From a virus: a stretch of 64,000 nucleotides of DNA. Location: IMG/VR virus record IMGVR_UViG_3300037137_001341, positions 1 through 64,000 of that record; one strand, 5' to 3'. Position numbers and translations under genes: made by a program. The notes beneath the pieces are model-generated. The model was not told the origin of the DNA and ran no database searches. It saw nothing but the letters and a program-made list of their open reading frames with translations. Shown here in pieces: positions 22,836 to 31,452 of the stretch. Every line of letters starts with the position of its first letter. The first letter of the stretch is position 1.

Positions 22836-24581
22836 TCAGAATCCGACCGTGTGCTCTACGATCGCGATCTCGCGGCGGATCTCGCTGTCCGTCAGCCCAT
22901 CCCGCCGGAGTGCCTCGATGATGCTGGCTCGCGTGCCGGCGGGGTTCTTGACCATCTCCGCGACGGCGGCGCGGCGCTCTTCTGCGGTTTCTGGGATTCT
23001 GTCCGTCATGGGTGCCCTCCTTAGCTGCAGCGTGAAGTAGTCGGGCCTGCCGAACAGGCCGTAGTTCCAGTCCCGCGGCGCGTACTCGTCGTTGAACGGG
23101 AAGCGGTCCATGACCACAAACCCGGTGCGCTCGTATATCCGACGGAGACCGTCGCCGAAACATTCGAGGTAGTTGACCCCGGCATGATTGATCGCGTGCT
23201 CCAGCACGACCGACCCCGAGCCCGGCGGGTCCCCTTCGTTGAACAGCGCCGTGCCCTCGATCCGTCCGTCTCCGTGGTCCTTCACGGCGATCCCGGAGAG
23301 GCCGGTCGCCGAAAGGTAGCGAGCCAGCATGTCCTCCAGTTCTGGGATGGAGTAGTGCGAGACGTATGCGCTGTACCGGTTGTGCGGCCCCATCGCGCTC
23401 TCGAAAGCATCGTAGAACGATCTGGCTGGCACGTCGGCGAATGTGAGCGCGTCGTTGGGCTCGAACTCGATCAGCCCGGCGTTCCGCAGGTACATGCCCA
23501 CGTTCTCCAGTAGCTCGATCTCTCGGATCTCCGGCATGAACGGCGTCGCCATCGCGCCGGGGTCGAGGATCACCATGCACTTCGGGAGCTTCTCGCCCTC
23601 GATCTTCCCGTGGATGCGCCACCCGATGTTGTACATGTGCAAGTCACGGAACGCGAGGTCAGCCTCGGTATGTGACGTCGCCAGGGTGACCCCGAGTTCA
23701 CGCGAGATGGGCAGACGCTGCATCAGCGTGCACGCCGCCATCATGTCCTGCAGGGCCGAGTCAGCAAGCTCTTCCTCGCGCTCCGTCTTATCGGTCTTCC
23801 AGCGGTACATGTGGAACGTGTCCGCGGAGCCGCGGTACGCGCGTGTGGCCTGCACGGCGAGGTGTAGCTCCGCAAACTGCTCCTGCACGCCCTTCGGGAG
23901 CCGCGTCACGACGGAGGCCATGTGCGAGTACAGCACAGGCCGTTGCAGATCGGCCCGCTCCAGGCTTCGCTCGGTGAGCCCGATGCGCTTCAGCGTCTCC
24001 TCGGACAGCGCGGCCTGGTACTGGATGTCGTACTTGTCGCGCGGGTTAGGCGCCGCCACGTTGTCGAAGACAGGGGCCGCCTCCTCGCGCACGATCGCGA
24101 ACACGGGTTGCAGCTTGTCGATGAAGATGACGTCCGGCGTCACGCGCACGACGTCATGTACCCGCAGGTAGGACGGCAGCAGGTCCGAGATGGATTCTCC
24201 GTCCACTTCCTCCTCTAGCAACCCCTTCATAGTCGACCAGACCGGGCCTTCGGACTCGTCCCGCGTCAGCTTCACCACCCACGGGGATGTAGACTCGAAG
24301 ACGCAGCCGAACCGCCCGCAGCCAAGGCGGTCGCCGATGGGCACGTCCACTGTCCGCTGGAAGCGGTCTAGGTTCTCTTCGAGGAACGCGGCCCACGCCA
24401 CGCCCTCGCCGATGTATGCCGGCACCCCGGCAGGCAGGGCGTCGATCCTGCCCATGAACCGAACCGGACGCGCCGCGCGAGGCCCGCGCTCCTCCTTCAT
24501 CCTCGCGACGTAGTCGAGCATCGCCTGGAGCGACGACGGATGCAGGCTCGTGGCGTCGTCGTCGGTCTTCTTTCGCGCCAT
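22836..24581 (-). CDS. protein-kinase-like domain fused to GNAT-like domain
   Basis: A 581-aa protein. A kinase/aminoglycoside-phosphotransferase-like fold is suggested by the Gly-rich loop GCGRFGCVFE (87-96), a Lys in WVVKLT (K104), FRDLHMYNIGW with D313 and N318, and ILDPGA with D340 as the metal Asp. The C-terminal 120 residues contain NYLECFGDGLRRIYERTGF and then FNDEYAPRDW..FGRPD, the pattern of a GNAT-like domain common in phages. Together it could modify a host target by phosphorylation and acylation. Substrate unknown. TACGCT is six bases before ATG with no ribosome site. Confidence 0.6.
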   Translation of the reverse strand: MARKKTDDDATSLHPSSLQAMLDYVARMKEERGPRAARPVRFMGRIDALPAGVPAYIGEGVAWAAFLEENLDRFQRTVDVPIGDRLGCGRFGCVFESTSPWVVKLTRDESEGPVWSTMKGLLEEEVDGESISDLLPSYLRVHDVVRVTPDVIFIDKLQPVFAIVREEAAPVFDNVAAPNPRDKYDIQYQAALSEETLKRIGLTERSLERADLQRPVLYSHMASVVTRLPKGVQEQFAELHLAVQATRAYRGSADTFHMYRWKTDKTEREEELADSALQDMMAACTLMQRLPISRELGVTLATSHTEADLAFRDLHMYNIGWRIHGKIEGEKLPKCMVILDPGAMATPFMPEIREIELLENVGMYLRNAGLIEFEPNDALTFADVPARSFYDAFESAMGPHNRYSAYVSHYSIPELEDMLARYLSATGLSGIAVKDHGDGRIEGTALFNEGDPPGSGSVVLEHAINHAGVNYLECFGDGLRRIYERTGFVVMDRFPFNDEYAPRDWNYGLFGRPDYFTLQLRRAPMTDRIPETAEERRAAVAEMVKNPAGTRASIIEALRRDGLTDSEIRREIAIVEHTVGF

Positions 24582-24587
24582 GCCGGG

Positions 24588-24593
24588 AGCGTA
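24588..24593 (-). promoter_or_regulatory. -10-like box TACGCT before a leaderless start
   Basis: On the minus strand TACGCT ends six bases before the ATG of the kinase-like gene, with no purine-rich ribosome site between them. No good -35 seen. It marks a likely transcript start within the minus block. Confidence 0.4.
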
Positions 24594-24621
24594 CCGCAGG
24601 AGCCGGGCGCTCCGCCACAGG

Positions 24622-25224
24622 CTAGCTGGCGCGGTGCTGCACCAGCAGGGACTTCGCCGTGATCAGGAAGCGCTCCGCGATCTGCTCCGTCCGGGCGTCA
24701 CGCCAGTACCGGTCGCGAAGGCGCTGCAGCAGTTCAGCGGAGGGGACATGCTGCAGGTTCCACTCGTACGCGCCGGTGTTCGGCATGAAGACCTGCCGCT
24801 CTGCCGCCAGCAGGGTGAGGTCGGCCAGCTTGATGAGCTTCTTCTGCTCGGGCGTCGGCGGCGGCAAGCTCAGGGCCGCCAGGATGGTTTCCTGCACCCG
24901 GTCTTCGATGATGTCGAAGTCCGACGGCAGCATCCAGTTTTCGTCCGCCCGCTGCCGCATCACCCACTTCATCGGTGCCGACACGTCCCCCACGTACGCT
25001 TCGCTGTCGTCGTGGTGCAGCGCGAGGCAGCGCAGGAGCGGACCGCCACCTACGAGCCACTCGACGTGGAGTGCATGTTCCGCAACGGAGTACGGGAACG
25101 TGGTGTGCCCCGTGAACCGGTTGATCCGCGCGAGCGCGTGCGCGATGTCGACGAGGTCGACCTGATCGGTCTGCGGAGCGAGCAGGTCGAAGCGCTTGCC
25201 GCTGTACGTCTCGATCCAGGTCAC
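24622..25224 (-). CDS. HD-domain phosphohydrolase (YfbR-like)
   Basis: A 200-aa protein with the HD metal site: H50 in YSVAEHALHV, then ALHHDDSEAYVGD at 69-80 supplying the adjacent His and Asp, and a later Asp in KLADLTLLAAE. This is the layout of YfbR-type 5'-deoxynucleotidases, which dephosphorylate dNMPs, so a role in nucleotide pool control is likely. GTG overlaps the preceding stop. Confidence 0.8.
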   Translation of the reverse strand: MTWIETYSGKRFDLLAPQTDQVDLVDIAHALARINRFTGHTTFPYSVAEHALHVEWLVGGGPLLRCLALHHDDSEAYVGDVSAPMKWVMRQRADENWMLPSDFDIIEDRVQETILAALSLPPPTPEQKKLIKLADLTLLAAERQVFMPNTGAYEWNLQHVPSAELLQRLRDRYWRDARTEQIAERFLITAKSLLVQHRAS

Positions 25225-25397
25225 GAATCCTCCCCCCGGTACACGAGTGCGAGCACGACTGCCCCGACAGCCGCCGCCCGCTCCTTGGCCTCCACGTCGG
25301 CCTGGTCCGCGGTGCGCGCCACGAGCGGCACGTCACATGACGTCGTTTCGCCTTGCCGGAGCAACCGCGCCGACCACTCACTGTCATCCTTCTTCAT
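25221..25397 (-). CDS. 58-aa hypothetical protein
   Basis: The ORF opens MKKDDSEWSARLLRQGE and ends LALVYRGEDS. It begins at ATG after GAGGAGAAGGACAC and overlaps its neighbours on both sides by four bases, which supports translation. A small mixed alpha/beta chain with no motif. Confidence 0.55.
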   Translation of the reverse strand: MKKDDSEWSARLLRQGETTSCDVPLVARTADQADVEAKERAAAVGAVVLALVYRGEDS

Positions 25398-25897
25398 GTG
25401 TCCTTCTCCTCCTCGACGATGTACTTGACGACCTTGCCCTGAGCGAGTCCGGTGTGGGCGATGCCGCCCACGAGCTTGCTGATTGCCCGCACGAGGCGCT
25501 CCCGGAAGAGCGGATCATTCTCGATCCCGAGCGAGTACTCGACCTCCACGTGGATGCGGATCTTCCCGCTGGTCGGGGGTGGCTGGTACGGCTCCCCACC
25601 GGCTCTCTCCAGAAGCATCTCCATCTCCTCCGCCGTCGGTCCCCGCCCGCGCAGGGCCGCCTCCACGGCGTCCCGAAGGATGGTCACGGCCACGTGATCC
25701 CCGCGGGCCCCGATGCGGGTCACCAGGAACGCTCCGTTGGGCAGCTGCCAAAGGGCATCCCCTTTCAGGCTCCGCTCCTTCAGGCGGTTCGCATAGGGCA
25801 GCTGCTCCTTCAGGAGCGAGAACGCCTGCGGCACCGTGAGCATGCGGTCGAAGCGGGTGATGTACTGCTCGACCGCGTGGTGCGTGAGGATGATCAC
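25394..25897 (-). CDS. 167-aa conserved-type hypothetical protein
   Basis: Opens IILTHHAVEQYITRFDRMLT, a pattern (T-x-H-A-x-x-R/Q-[YF]-x-x-R) seen in many short unnamed phage proteins. The middle is alpha/beta with a strand-rich segment FLVTRIGARGDHVAVTIL, and the end is acidic (VEEEKDT). Possible fold relation to small RNase-like toxins is only a guess. Confidence 0.55.
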   Translation of the reverse strand: MIILTHHAVEQYITRFDRMLTVPQAFSLLKEQLPYANRLKERSLKGDALWQLPNGAFLVTRIGARGDHVAVTILRDAVEAALRGRGPTAEEMEMLLERAGGEPYQPPPTSGKIRIHVEVEYSLGIENDPLFRERLVRAISKLVGGIAHTGLAQGKVVKYIVEEEKDT

Positions 25898-26079
25898 TTC
25901 CGTGCCCTTCTGCGTGTGTCGTCGTCCACGATGCGACCGATCTCCTCGATCGCCTGCTGCTTGGTCATGTCTCCGCGCTCGTAGGCGGCGACGACGACGG
26001 TGAGCTTGCGAATCGCGTTGCGCGTCGCTTCGTCCATCGTCGCCGCCGCCCTTGCTGGCTCCGGCGGCCTCTCAGGCAT
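25894..26079 (-). CDS. 61-aa helical protein
   Basis: Two predicted helices (RNAIRKLTVVVAAYERG and KQQAIEEIGRIV) after a Pro/Ala-rich leader, basic C-terminus. An internal ATG at residue 15 is an alternative start. Coupled to the next gene by ATGA. No family recognised. Confidence 0.5.
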   Translation of the reverse strand: MPERPPEPARAAATMDEATRNAIRKLTVVVAAYERGDMTKQQAIEEIGRIVDDDTRRRARK

Positions 26080-26085
26080 GTGCTC

Positions 26086-26625
26086 CTACGCCTCGTCGTC
26101 TTTCTGGGCCGGCGGGAGCATCCGCGCCCGGAACTCCGGCGAGGCGACCTGCTTCAGAATCCCCTTCACATCCCGCTGGTACCACTGCTTCAGCGGCCGG
26201 TTCTCCGGTGTGTCGGTGATGCTCTTGAGATCGATGATCTCGTCCAGATCCGAGAGGGCCACGATGTCCCGCTCGATCTTCTTCGTGCGTTCGACCGCCT
26301 TGTGACGGATCGCGTCGACCGAGTCGAACGTGGCCCGCGCCCCGAGCGCCCGGTGCCGCACGAGGGCCCGCTTGTACTTCTTCTGCAGGATCTTTCCCGC
26401 GCGCCCGACGAGGCCACGCATGACGGCGACCTCCTCGGTGTCCATCCTGGGCATGTGCTTGTAGCCGTTCACGGCCTTCGTGATCTCGTTGTACCCGAGG
26501 AAGTCGTACCGTTGTTTCTCCGCCCACCAGTCGAGGAGAGAGGCAACTCGCTGCGGCTTGCTCAGGCCCGTGTCGAGCGGGAAGGCGGCGAGGTTGCGGA
26601 TCCCGTTGCTGCGTTTGCTTGCCAT
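26086..26625 (-). CDS. 179-aa basic helical protein
   Basis: Mostly helical and basic, with LVGRAGKILQKKYKRALVRHRALG in the middle and an acidic end (KDDEA). It resembles DNA-associated or chaperone-like phage proteins but lacks a diagnostic motif. Its position directly downstream of the J-domain gene suggests a possible client or partner. Confidence 0.55.
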   Translation of the reverse strand: MASKRSNGIRNLAAFPLDTGLSKPQRVASLLDWWAEKQRYDFLGYNEITKAVNGYKHMPRMDTEEVAVMRGLVGRAGKILQKKYKRALVRHRALGARATFDSVDAIRHKAVERTKKIERDIVALSDLDEIIDLKSITDTPENRPLKQWYQRDVKGILKQVASPEFRARMLPPAQKDDEA

Positions 26626-26664
26626 TATGTTGTCGGTCCCTTCTTCTGTTGAAACGCTCCCTGG

Positions 26665-27573
26665 CTACAGGGAGTCACGAAACTGCTCGATGGTTCTCCA
26701 GGCCGACATCACGGTCTCGAACATCGGCCGCGTGGCGTCGGTGCCATGCGTGTCCGGGTGATACTCCTTCGCCAGCAACTTGAACTGACGCTGCGCCTTC
26801 ACAAAGAACGCGGGCTCGACGGCTGTCACGCTCTTCGGCGGATCGATGCGCAATACCTGGCACGCCTCGGAGAGTCTCCGCCGGGATATGACGGTACTGA
26901 GCGGCTCTTGGTTGGTCCTGCCCCGGAGCCTGTGAGAAAACTGCTCGAACGCGACCTTGAGTTCAATGTCCATACGCCGGACTTCGATCTCGATGTTCTC
27001 CTCGGAGAAGCCGACCATGTGGCTCTGCACGTAGCCGAGCAGCATCCCGCGGACCTGTGCCCAGAACTTGCGCTCGTCCGCGCCGTTCCCGCTACGGGCA
27101 ACCGCCCCCGGCGGCTCCGACTCATGCTCCGTGTTCCTTGTGATCGGCTTGGTGACCGGTCCAGTCTGGCGGATGATCTTGCCGCCTGGCAGATGCTTGA
27201 CGTGCGGCAGCTGCACGTACTCGGCGAGCGCACGCATCAGGGCCGCCTGCGTAGTCTCGCCCTTGAGCTTGATCTTGCGAGCCCGGCGTACAAGCGTGGT
27301 CGCTGTTGACAGCGTCATATCCGCGTCGAGCAGCGACCAGAGAGGTTCCGCGAGATCGCCTACGTTGATCAAAAAGGTGTGGCACGCGGTCACATGTGTC
27401 GAGAGACCGAGCATCTTGCCGACCACGCGCCCGGCCCCCTTCTTGTGAACGCCCTTGCCATCGGCTCGCACGATCGCGAGCCCAACCGACTGCTCGATGC
27501 AAGCCCGCTCGTACTCCGTCGTCGCCGCGGCGTACTCATCGCGAAACTTCTGTACCGTCGCTTCGGAGATCAT
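26665..27573 (-). CDS. C-terminal J-domain protein
   Basis: A 302-aa protein. The last 60 residues read RQFKLLAKEYHPDTHG then FETVMSAWRTIEQF, a J-domain with intact HPD (about 274-276), the tripeptide that stimulates DnaK ATPase. The N-terminal 150 residues are helical (LSTATTLVRRARK). With GroES at 57.7 kb and a degenerate J protein at 63.7 kb it suggests phage control of host chaperones. The ATG overlaps the upstream gene. Confidence 0.75.
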   Translation of the reverse strand: MISEATVQKFRDEYAAATTEYERACIEQSVGLAIVRADGKGVHKKGAGRVVGKMLGLSTHVTACHTFLINVGDLAEPLWSLLDADMTLSTATTLVRRARKIKLKGETTQAALMRALAEYVQLPHVKHLPGGKIIRQTGPVTKPITRNTEHESEPPGAVARSGNGADERKFWAQVRGMLLGYVQSHMVGFSEENIEIEVRRMDIELKVAFEQFSHRLRGRTNQEPLSTVISRRRLSEACQVLRIDPPKSVTAVEPAFFVKAQRQFKLLAKEYHPDTHGTDATRPMFETVMSAWRTIEQFRDSL

Positions 27574-28169
27574 TCAAAGGCCTTTCGCAGAGCGACCACT
27601 TCAGCGGTCAGAGCGTCCACACGCTCCCGCATGTAGACGATGTTCTGCATCGTCACGTCCTGGATCTGCAGGAGCGCATTGAGCTTCGCATCCAGGCTGT
27701 CGTGGACCTCTTCTTCTGGCTCGTCGTCATGTGACGGCGCGCCGCTGCTCTGCCCGACGAGACGCTGTCGGACTCGCTGGGCAATGGATTCTAATTCTGC
27801 GTTCGCCATCGTGATGTCCCGCGGTTCCTCCTCCGCCGTCTCCTTGGCGCCGAACTCCGGGATGTCGTAGCTGGGCCAGAGAATGTTGGACAACGCATTG
27901 TTGTCCTCCGCAACCTCACGCAGTTCGTTGGATGCGACGTAAACGGTAAACGGAGGACCGTGCCCGGTAGCTGCGCCGCGGGCAGCACGGCGCACGAGAT
28001 TGCGCTTGCACAGGCGACGCATCAGCTTTCCGTGCCAGAGGTGAGCCCAGCGTGGATTACCGAAGATAGCCTGTCCGGTGGCGCCTTGTTCTCCAGCACG
28101 GAGAAGGTTGCGCATTGCCGTACGAGCTTCGGCGAATATCCGCGCGTCACGTGCGACGCGGTTTGCCAT
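27570..28169 (-). CDS. 199-aa protein, possible winged helix plus coiled coil
   Basis: The N-terminal 75 residues could form a winged-helix-like DNA-binding unit (RTAMRNLLRAGEQGATGQAI, then KLMRRLCKRNLV). The C-terminal 50 residues are a coiled coil (DVTMQNIVYMRERVDALTAEV). AAGGAG precedes ATG. Upstream 28170-28239 has TAGACT on the minus strand and a small hairpin. Regulatory role inferred only. Confidence 0.5.
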   Translation of the reverse strand: MANRVARDARIFAEARTAMRNLLRAGEQGATGQAIFGNPRWAHLWHGKLMRRLCKRNLVRRAARGAATGHGPPFTVYVASNELREVAEDNNALSNILWPSYDIPEFGAKETAEEEPRDITMANAELESIAQRVRQRLVGQSSGAPSHDDEPEEEVHDSLDAKLNALLQIQDVTMQNIVYMRERVDALTAEVVALRKAFE

Positions 28170-28239
28170 TGCGGTGACTCCTTCTGCTCTCGCGCTTGTG
28201 CGAGGGCCTCATGCTCTCGTGACCAGTCAGCTAGCCAGT

Positions 28240-28431
28240 CTACTCATCAGATCCCCGACGCGCAAACTCTTTCATGGCTAGCCAGAAGTCGACGGTCCTC
28301 TCGTCGCGGCAGCTAGCCACCACCTCGTCGATGGTCGCCTCGAAGTCCTCCGGGGTATGCCGCAGGATGTCACGCAGATCGGTCACCGTCAGGTTGCCCC
28401 GCGGGCGGCTAGCCGGCGGGGTGCTAGCCAT
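28240..28431 (-). CDS. 63-aa helical protein
   Basis: Pro-rich leader then a helical body (LTVTDLRDILRHTPEDFEATIDEVVASC). The coding DNA contains three GCTAGC-type words. ATG overlaps the end of the FkbM gene by eight bases. Unassigned. Confidence 0.5.
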   Translation of the reverse strand: MASTPPASRPRGNLTVTDLRDILRHTPEDFEATIDEVVASCRDERTVDFWLAMKEFARRGSDE

Positions 28432-29209
28432 CGGCGTGGGTGAACAGGAGCATCTCGGCCGGTCCGAGATCGAACGCCCCTTCGGGGGTGAGGGCCGGGC
28501 CGGGGTGCCCCGAGTGGGCCACATGCTGGAGCATGTACCCTGACAGGCTCAGGGACTCGTACAGCGCCCTGCTGGCCTCGCTGGGGTTGTGCTCCAGGAA
28601 CATGATGGGGCGGCGCTTCAGAAGCTCCGGTGCGCCCCCGAGCACCTGTGGCTCGAAGCCCTCGACGTCGACCTTGAGAATCACGACGCCCACCGGGGGC
28701 ACCGCCGGAGGGCCCAGGATGTCATCGAGCCGGACGACCTGCACGGGGACCTGCTGGTCCGGCCGACCCCGCAAGTGCTCAGGAACCCCCTCGCTCTCGA
28801 TATGTGCTCCGCCAGCCTCTTCCGGGTTCACGACAAGCTCCATGGTCCCAGGCGCCGCTCCACATGCAGCCGGCGTGAGCGTCACTTGGCGTCGGTAGCC
28901 GTTGACCATGATGGTCTTGCGCAGAAGCTCGACCATCCTCGGGTTCGGCTCGAACGAGAACACATGCTGTGCGCCGAGCCCGCAGGCCAGAAGGGTGTAC
29001 CAGCCGACGTTCGCGCCGACGTCGATGAAGGTGCAGCCCTTGTGCTTCTGCAGGATCGCCGCCATGCAGTCGGTGATCCAGGGCTCCCAGTCGCCCTGCA
29101 GCATGATGTGCGGCGCGATCGTGATGTCGCGCGCGTCGACATATATCTTGGCACCCCACTTCGTGGTGGTCAGCGCGGTGTAGTCCCCGCAGTAGGCGAC
29201 GGTCCTCAC
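28424..29209 (-). CDS. FkbM-family methyltransferase
   Basis: A 261-aa enzyme. FIDVGANVGWYT at 61-72 is the SAM-binding motif, with the acidic FSFEPNP strand at 85-90. KVDVEGFEPQVL at 179-190 is the hallmark of the FkbM family, which O-methylates sugars and small metabolites. With two glycosyltransferases at 54-57 kb it may decorate a surface glycan, either virion or host. GTG overlaps the upstream stop. Confidence 0.85.
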   Translation of the reverse strand: MRTVAYCGDYTALTTTKWGAKIYVDARDITIAPHIMLQGDWEPWITDCMAAILQKHKGCTFIDVGANVGWYTLLACGLGAQHVFSFEPNPRMVELLRKTIMVNGYRRQVTLTPAACGAAPGTMELVVNPEEAGGAHIESEGVPEHLRGRPDQQVPVQVVRLDDILGPPAVPPVGVVILKVDVEGFEPQVLGGAPELLKRRPIMFLEHNPSEASRALYESLSLSGYMLQHVAHSGHPGPALTPEGAFDLGPAEMLLFTHADG

Positions 29210-29574
29210 TTGCGAGCCTTCCGCTTGCGCGTCGCCGGCTTCGCGACGGGCTCGTCCGCAGGGCGGACCTTCCATGGCGCCACGATGTCCTCGGTGAGAG
29301 CGAGCAGAACCCCGTTCGGAATGGCGGTAGCGAAAGTATGTGCCGCGCCGATGTCGCTGATGCTCTGCCCGTCCGGTCCTGGTCGGTTTGCCAGCACCAG
29401 TTCGATGCCTCGCGCAGCCGCCAGCAGGGCCGCGAGCGTTGTGGCCGGCGCGGTCGTGGCGCTGCCTGACGCATGCAGCACATGCGCGAGTCTGTTGATG
29501 AACGCCTCGCACTCGGCACAGCCGGGCTCCCCCATGGTTACCCGCTTCTTCGGAGCCTTCTTCTTGGTTGCCAT
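29206..29574 (-). CDS. 122-aa protein with Lys-rich ends
   Basis: Basic N-terminus (ATKKKAPKKRV), a CAEC pair near residue 19, a helical centre rich in Ala, and a basic tail (ATRKRKARK). Likely nucleic-acid associated. GGAAAGGAAGTGAGC precedes ATG. No family recognised. Confidence 0.55.
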   Translation of the reverse strand: MATKKKAPKKRVTMGEPGCAECEAFINRLAHVLHASGSATTAPATTLAALLAAARGIELVLANRPGPDGQSISDIGAAHTFATAIPNGVLLALTEDIVAPWKVRPADEPVAKPATRKRKARK

Positions 29575-29576
29575 GC

Positions 29577-29924
29577 TCACTTCCTTTCCAGCGTCTTCCG
29601 ACGCTTCAGTTCTCGATCCGCGCAGCAGCGCACGCAGAGTCCGAGCTTGTCCGCGCATGTGTCGCAGAGGCGCGGCACCGCGGTGTTCGCGTGACTGTCT
29701 TCCTTGCCGCACGACCAGCAGTTCCAGTCGGTGAACGCCTGCCCGGCGAAGCTGCTCCGGTAGAAGCACCAGCGGCACTCACGAGCCTTCAGTCGCGCCT
29801 CGCGGCAAGCGTCCGTACGGCTATCCTCAACCCGGCGCTCTGTCTCCGCGATGTAGGCGCGAGCGCGCTCGGTCGCGCTCTGCACCATGAACAGATCGAG
29901 CGGCTTCGGGGGAGAGGCTTTCAT
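29577..29924 (-). CDS. 115-aa multi-Cys zinc-binding-like protein
   Basis: After a helix, the last 65 residues carry CRWC, CWSC, CDTC and CVRCC, enough for two zinc ribbons. The start has the stereotyped GGAGGACACATG. Unknown function, possibly a nucleic-acid or protein-binding ribbon. Confidence 0.6.
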   Translation of the reverse strand: MKASPPKPLDLFMVQSATERARAYIAETERRVEDSRTDACREARLKARECRWCFYRSSFAGQAFTDWNCWSCGKEDSHANTAVPRLCDTCADKLGLCVRCCADRELKRRKTLERK

Positions 29925-30103
29925 GTGTCCTCCTCTCGGATCGAAGGGTCGTGCCCGCAGAACATGCAGATGTACCCAGGGCGCAGCCCGAGTCGCTTGC
30001 ATGAGCGGCATCGGCGGACGTCGCCTACGTCACATGCGTCCCGCACGTCCTGGCGCAGCCGTTCCATCTCGGCCGACATCTCCCTGGCAATCGCGCGCTT
30101 CAC
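29921..30103 (-). CDS. 60-aa zinc-ribbon protein
   Basis: CRSC and CMFC separated by 12 residues form a rubredoxin-like knuckle after an N-terminal helix. GTG overlaps the upstream stop. Ends REEDT. No family recognised. Confidence 0.55.
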   Translation of the reverse strand: MKRAIAREMSAEMERLRQDVRDACDVGDVRRCRSCKRLGLRPGYICMFCGHDPSIREEDT

Positions 30104-30405
30104 GGCTTCCCCGCCGCCCTTCGCTTCCGTTCATCGATCTCCCGTAAGCATAGGTGCGAGTACGCCGCGAGCAGTGTCGCCTCGCCGCTCGTCGTGGCGT
30201 TGGCGACCCCGATGCGTCGCACCACGTCGGCGACCCGGTCCAGGGAGTCGGACGCCATGATGGTCACGAGCGCGAGCGCTTCCAGCAGGGCATGTACCGC
30301 CACGGCTTCGAGGCCAGTCAGCACTGGCTGGTTCGGCCCGGCCCGTAGCTCCATGCCACGGACCATGCCCTCGGTGAACGTCGTGGTTGGCTTGTCGATG
30401 GGCAT
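30100..30405 (-). CDS. 101-aa helical protein
   Basis: The centre (EAVAVHALLEALALVTIMASDSLDRVADVVRRIG) is a long amphipathic helical stretch and the tail is basic (DERKRRAAGKP). GGAGCGTGACC lies before the chosen ATG. Unassigned. Confidence 0.5.
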   Translation of the reverse strand: MPIDKPTTTFTEGMVRGMELRAGPNQPVLTGLEAVAVHALLEALALVTIMASDSLDRVADVVRRIGVANATTSGEATLLAAYSHLCLREIDERKRRAAGKP

Positions 30406-30407
30406 GG

Positions 30408-30908
30408 TCACGCTCCTCCGCCGTACGCCGGCAGCATCGGCGGCATGTGTCCGCCTGAGTACGCTTCTGCGATCCGGGGCCCGATCGTCTCCTGCACGGT
30501 GCGCCCGTCGGGCAGGAGTATGTCCGCCATGAACTCGCGCTCCAGCGTGGACGAGCCGTCGGCGATCAATTCGAGCTTCGCCTTCACGCACAGGAGAAGC
30601 CCGCGCCACCGCTGGCGCTCGCACTGCACGACCTCTCCCCGGAGCCACTTCTCCCGCTGCGCCGGTGTCCAGCCGCGCCAGCCGCGGGGCGGCTGGACTT
30701 GCGCCTCGTGCAGCAGGGTCATGTACGTGGGGAAGCTCATGGAGAGCTTCACCTGCCGTTCCTGCAGGGAGAAGACCACGACGGCCTGCCCGCGGTCCTC
30801 GTCGTTGAGCAGCGCGCGTTGCTTCGCGCCCGCCTTGGCGAGCAGTGAGTCAAGCTCGCCCTTCGAGCGTTCGACACTGACGCCTGTGTTTGCCGCGTAC
30901 CGGGTCAT
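30408..30908 (-). CDS. 166-aa hypothetical protein
   Basis: Mixed alpha/beta protein with a Trp/Arg-rich helix in the centre (PPRGWRGWTPAQREKWLRG) and a Gly/Pro-rich end. GGAGGGACACGAGC precedes ATG. No recognised motif. Confidence 0.55.
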   Translation of the reverse strand: MTRYAANTGVSVERSKGELDSLLAKAGAKQRALLNDEDRGQAVVVFSLQERQVKLSMSFPTYMTLLHEAQVQPPRGWRGWTPAQREKWLRGEVVQCERQRWRGLLLCVKAKLELIADGSSTLEREFMADILLPDGRTVQETIGPRIAEAYSGGHMPPMLPAYGGGA

Positions 30909-30924
30909 GCTCGTGTCCCTCCTC

Positions 30925-31443
30925 TCACTCCAGACTGAAGGCATCGCCAGTCGGCGCCGGCTTCCAGTTCTTCGCCGCTTCCGCGCCTCGCTCGATGAGC
31001 GCCTTGCGCTCCCATGGATCGTCGCACAGCGCAAGGATCACCTTGTCGGATATGTCCTCGTAGCACTGGCTAGCCAGGTTGTACAGGTTCGGGACGACGT
31101 CGCTCGCGGTGATCCCCTTCTTGGCTAGCCACGCCATGTGCTCCGGGTCCTTGACCTGCTCGGCTCGGTAGAGCGCCAGGTCTTCGGGTGAGATGAACTT
31201 GCCTTCGTCGGCGTAGTCCCCGGCGATCACGATGGGGTCGCCGGCCCAGCTGCCGATGAGCGGGTTCTCGCTGCGCAAGTCGCCGCCGCCTCGGCCGTTG
31301 CCGTCGGCGAGCAGGACGGCCAGCCCCATCATGGTCCCGGAGCCGGACGCGCCGAACTCCATGAGCTTGAGTCCGTCGCCGAACTTGTGCGGGTGGAGGT
31401 ACTGCCGCTTCTTGGGGTTCACGATGTAGTAGTTCTGTCCCAT
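30925..31443 (-). CDS. 172-aa protein with C-terminal DAFSLE tail
   Basis: The N-terminal half (NYYIVNPKKRQYLHPHKFGDG, later WAGDPIVIAGDY) resembles a small conserved phage family built around a Tyr/Asn-rich start and a GD-Y turn. The C-terminal half is helical. A short Pro/Gly linker leads to the final DAFSLE, matching seven other proteins in this island. The tail, not the body, is the shared feature. Confidence 0.55.
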   Translation of the reverse strand: MGQNYYIVNPKKRQYLHPHKFGDGLKLMEFGASGSGTMMGLAVLLADGNGRGGGDLRSENPLIGSWAGDPIVIAGDYADEGKFISPEDLALYRAEQVKDPEHMAWLAKKGITASDVVPNLYNLASQCYEDISDKVILALCDDPWERKALIERGAEAAKNWKPAPTGDAFSLE

Positions 31444-31452
31444 AGGATCACC

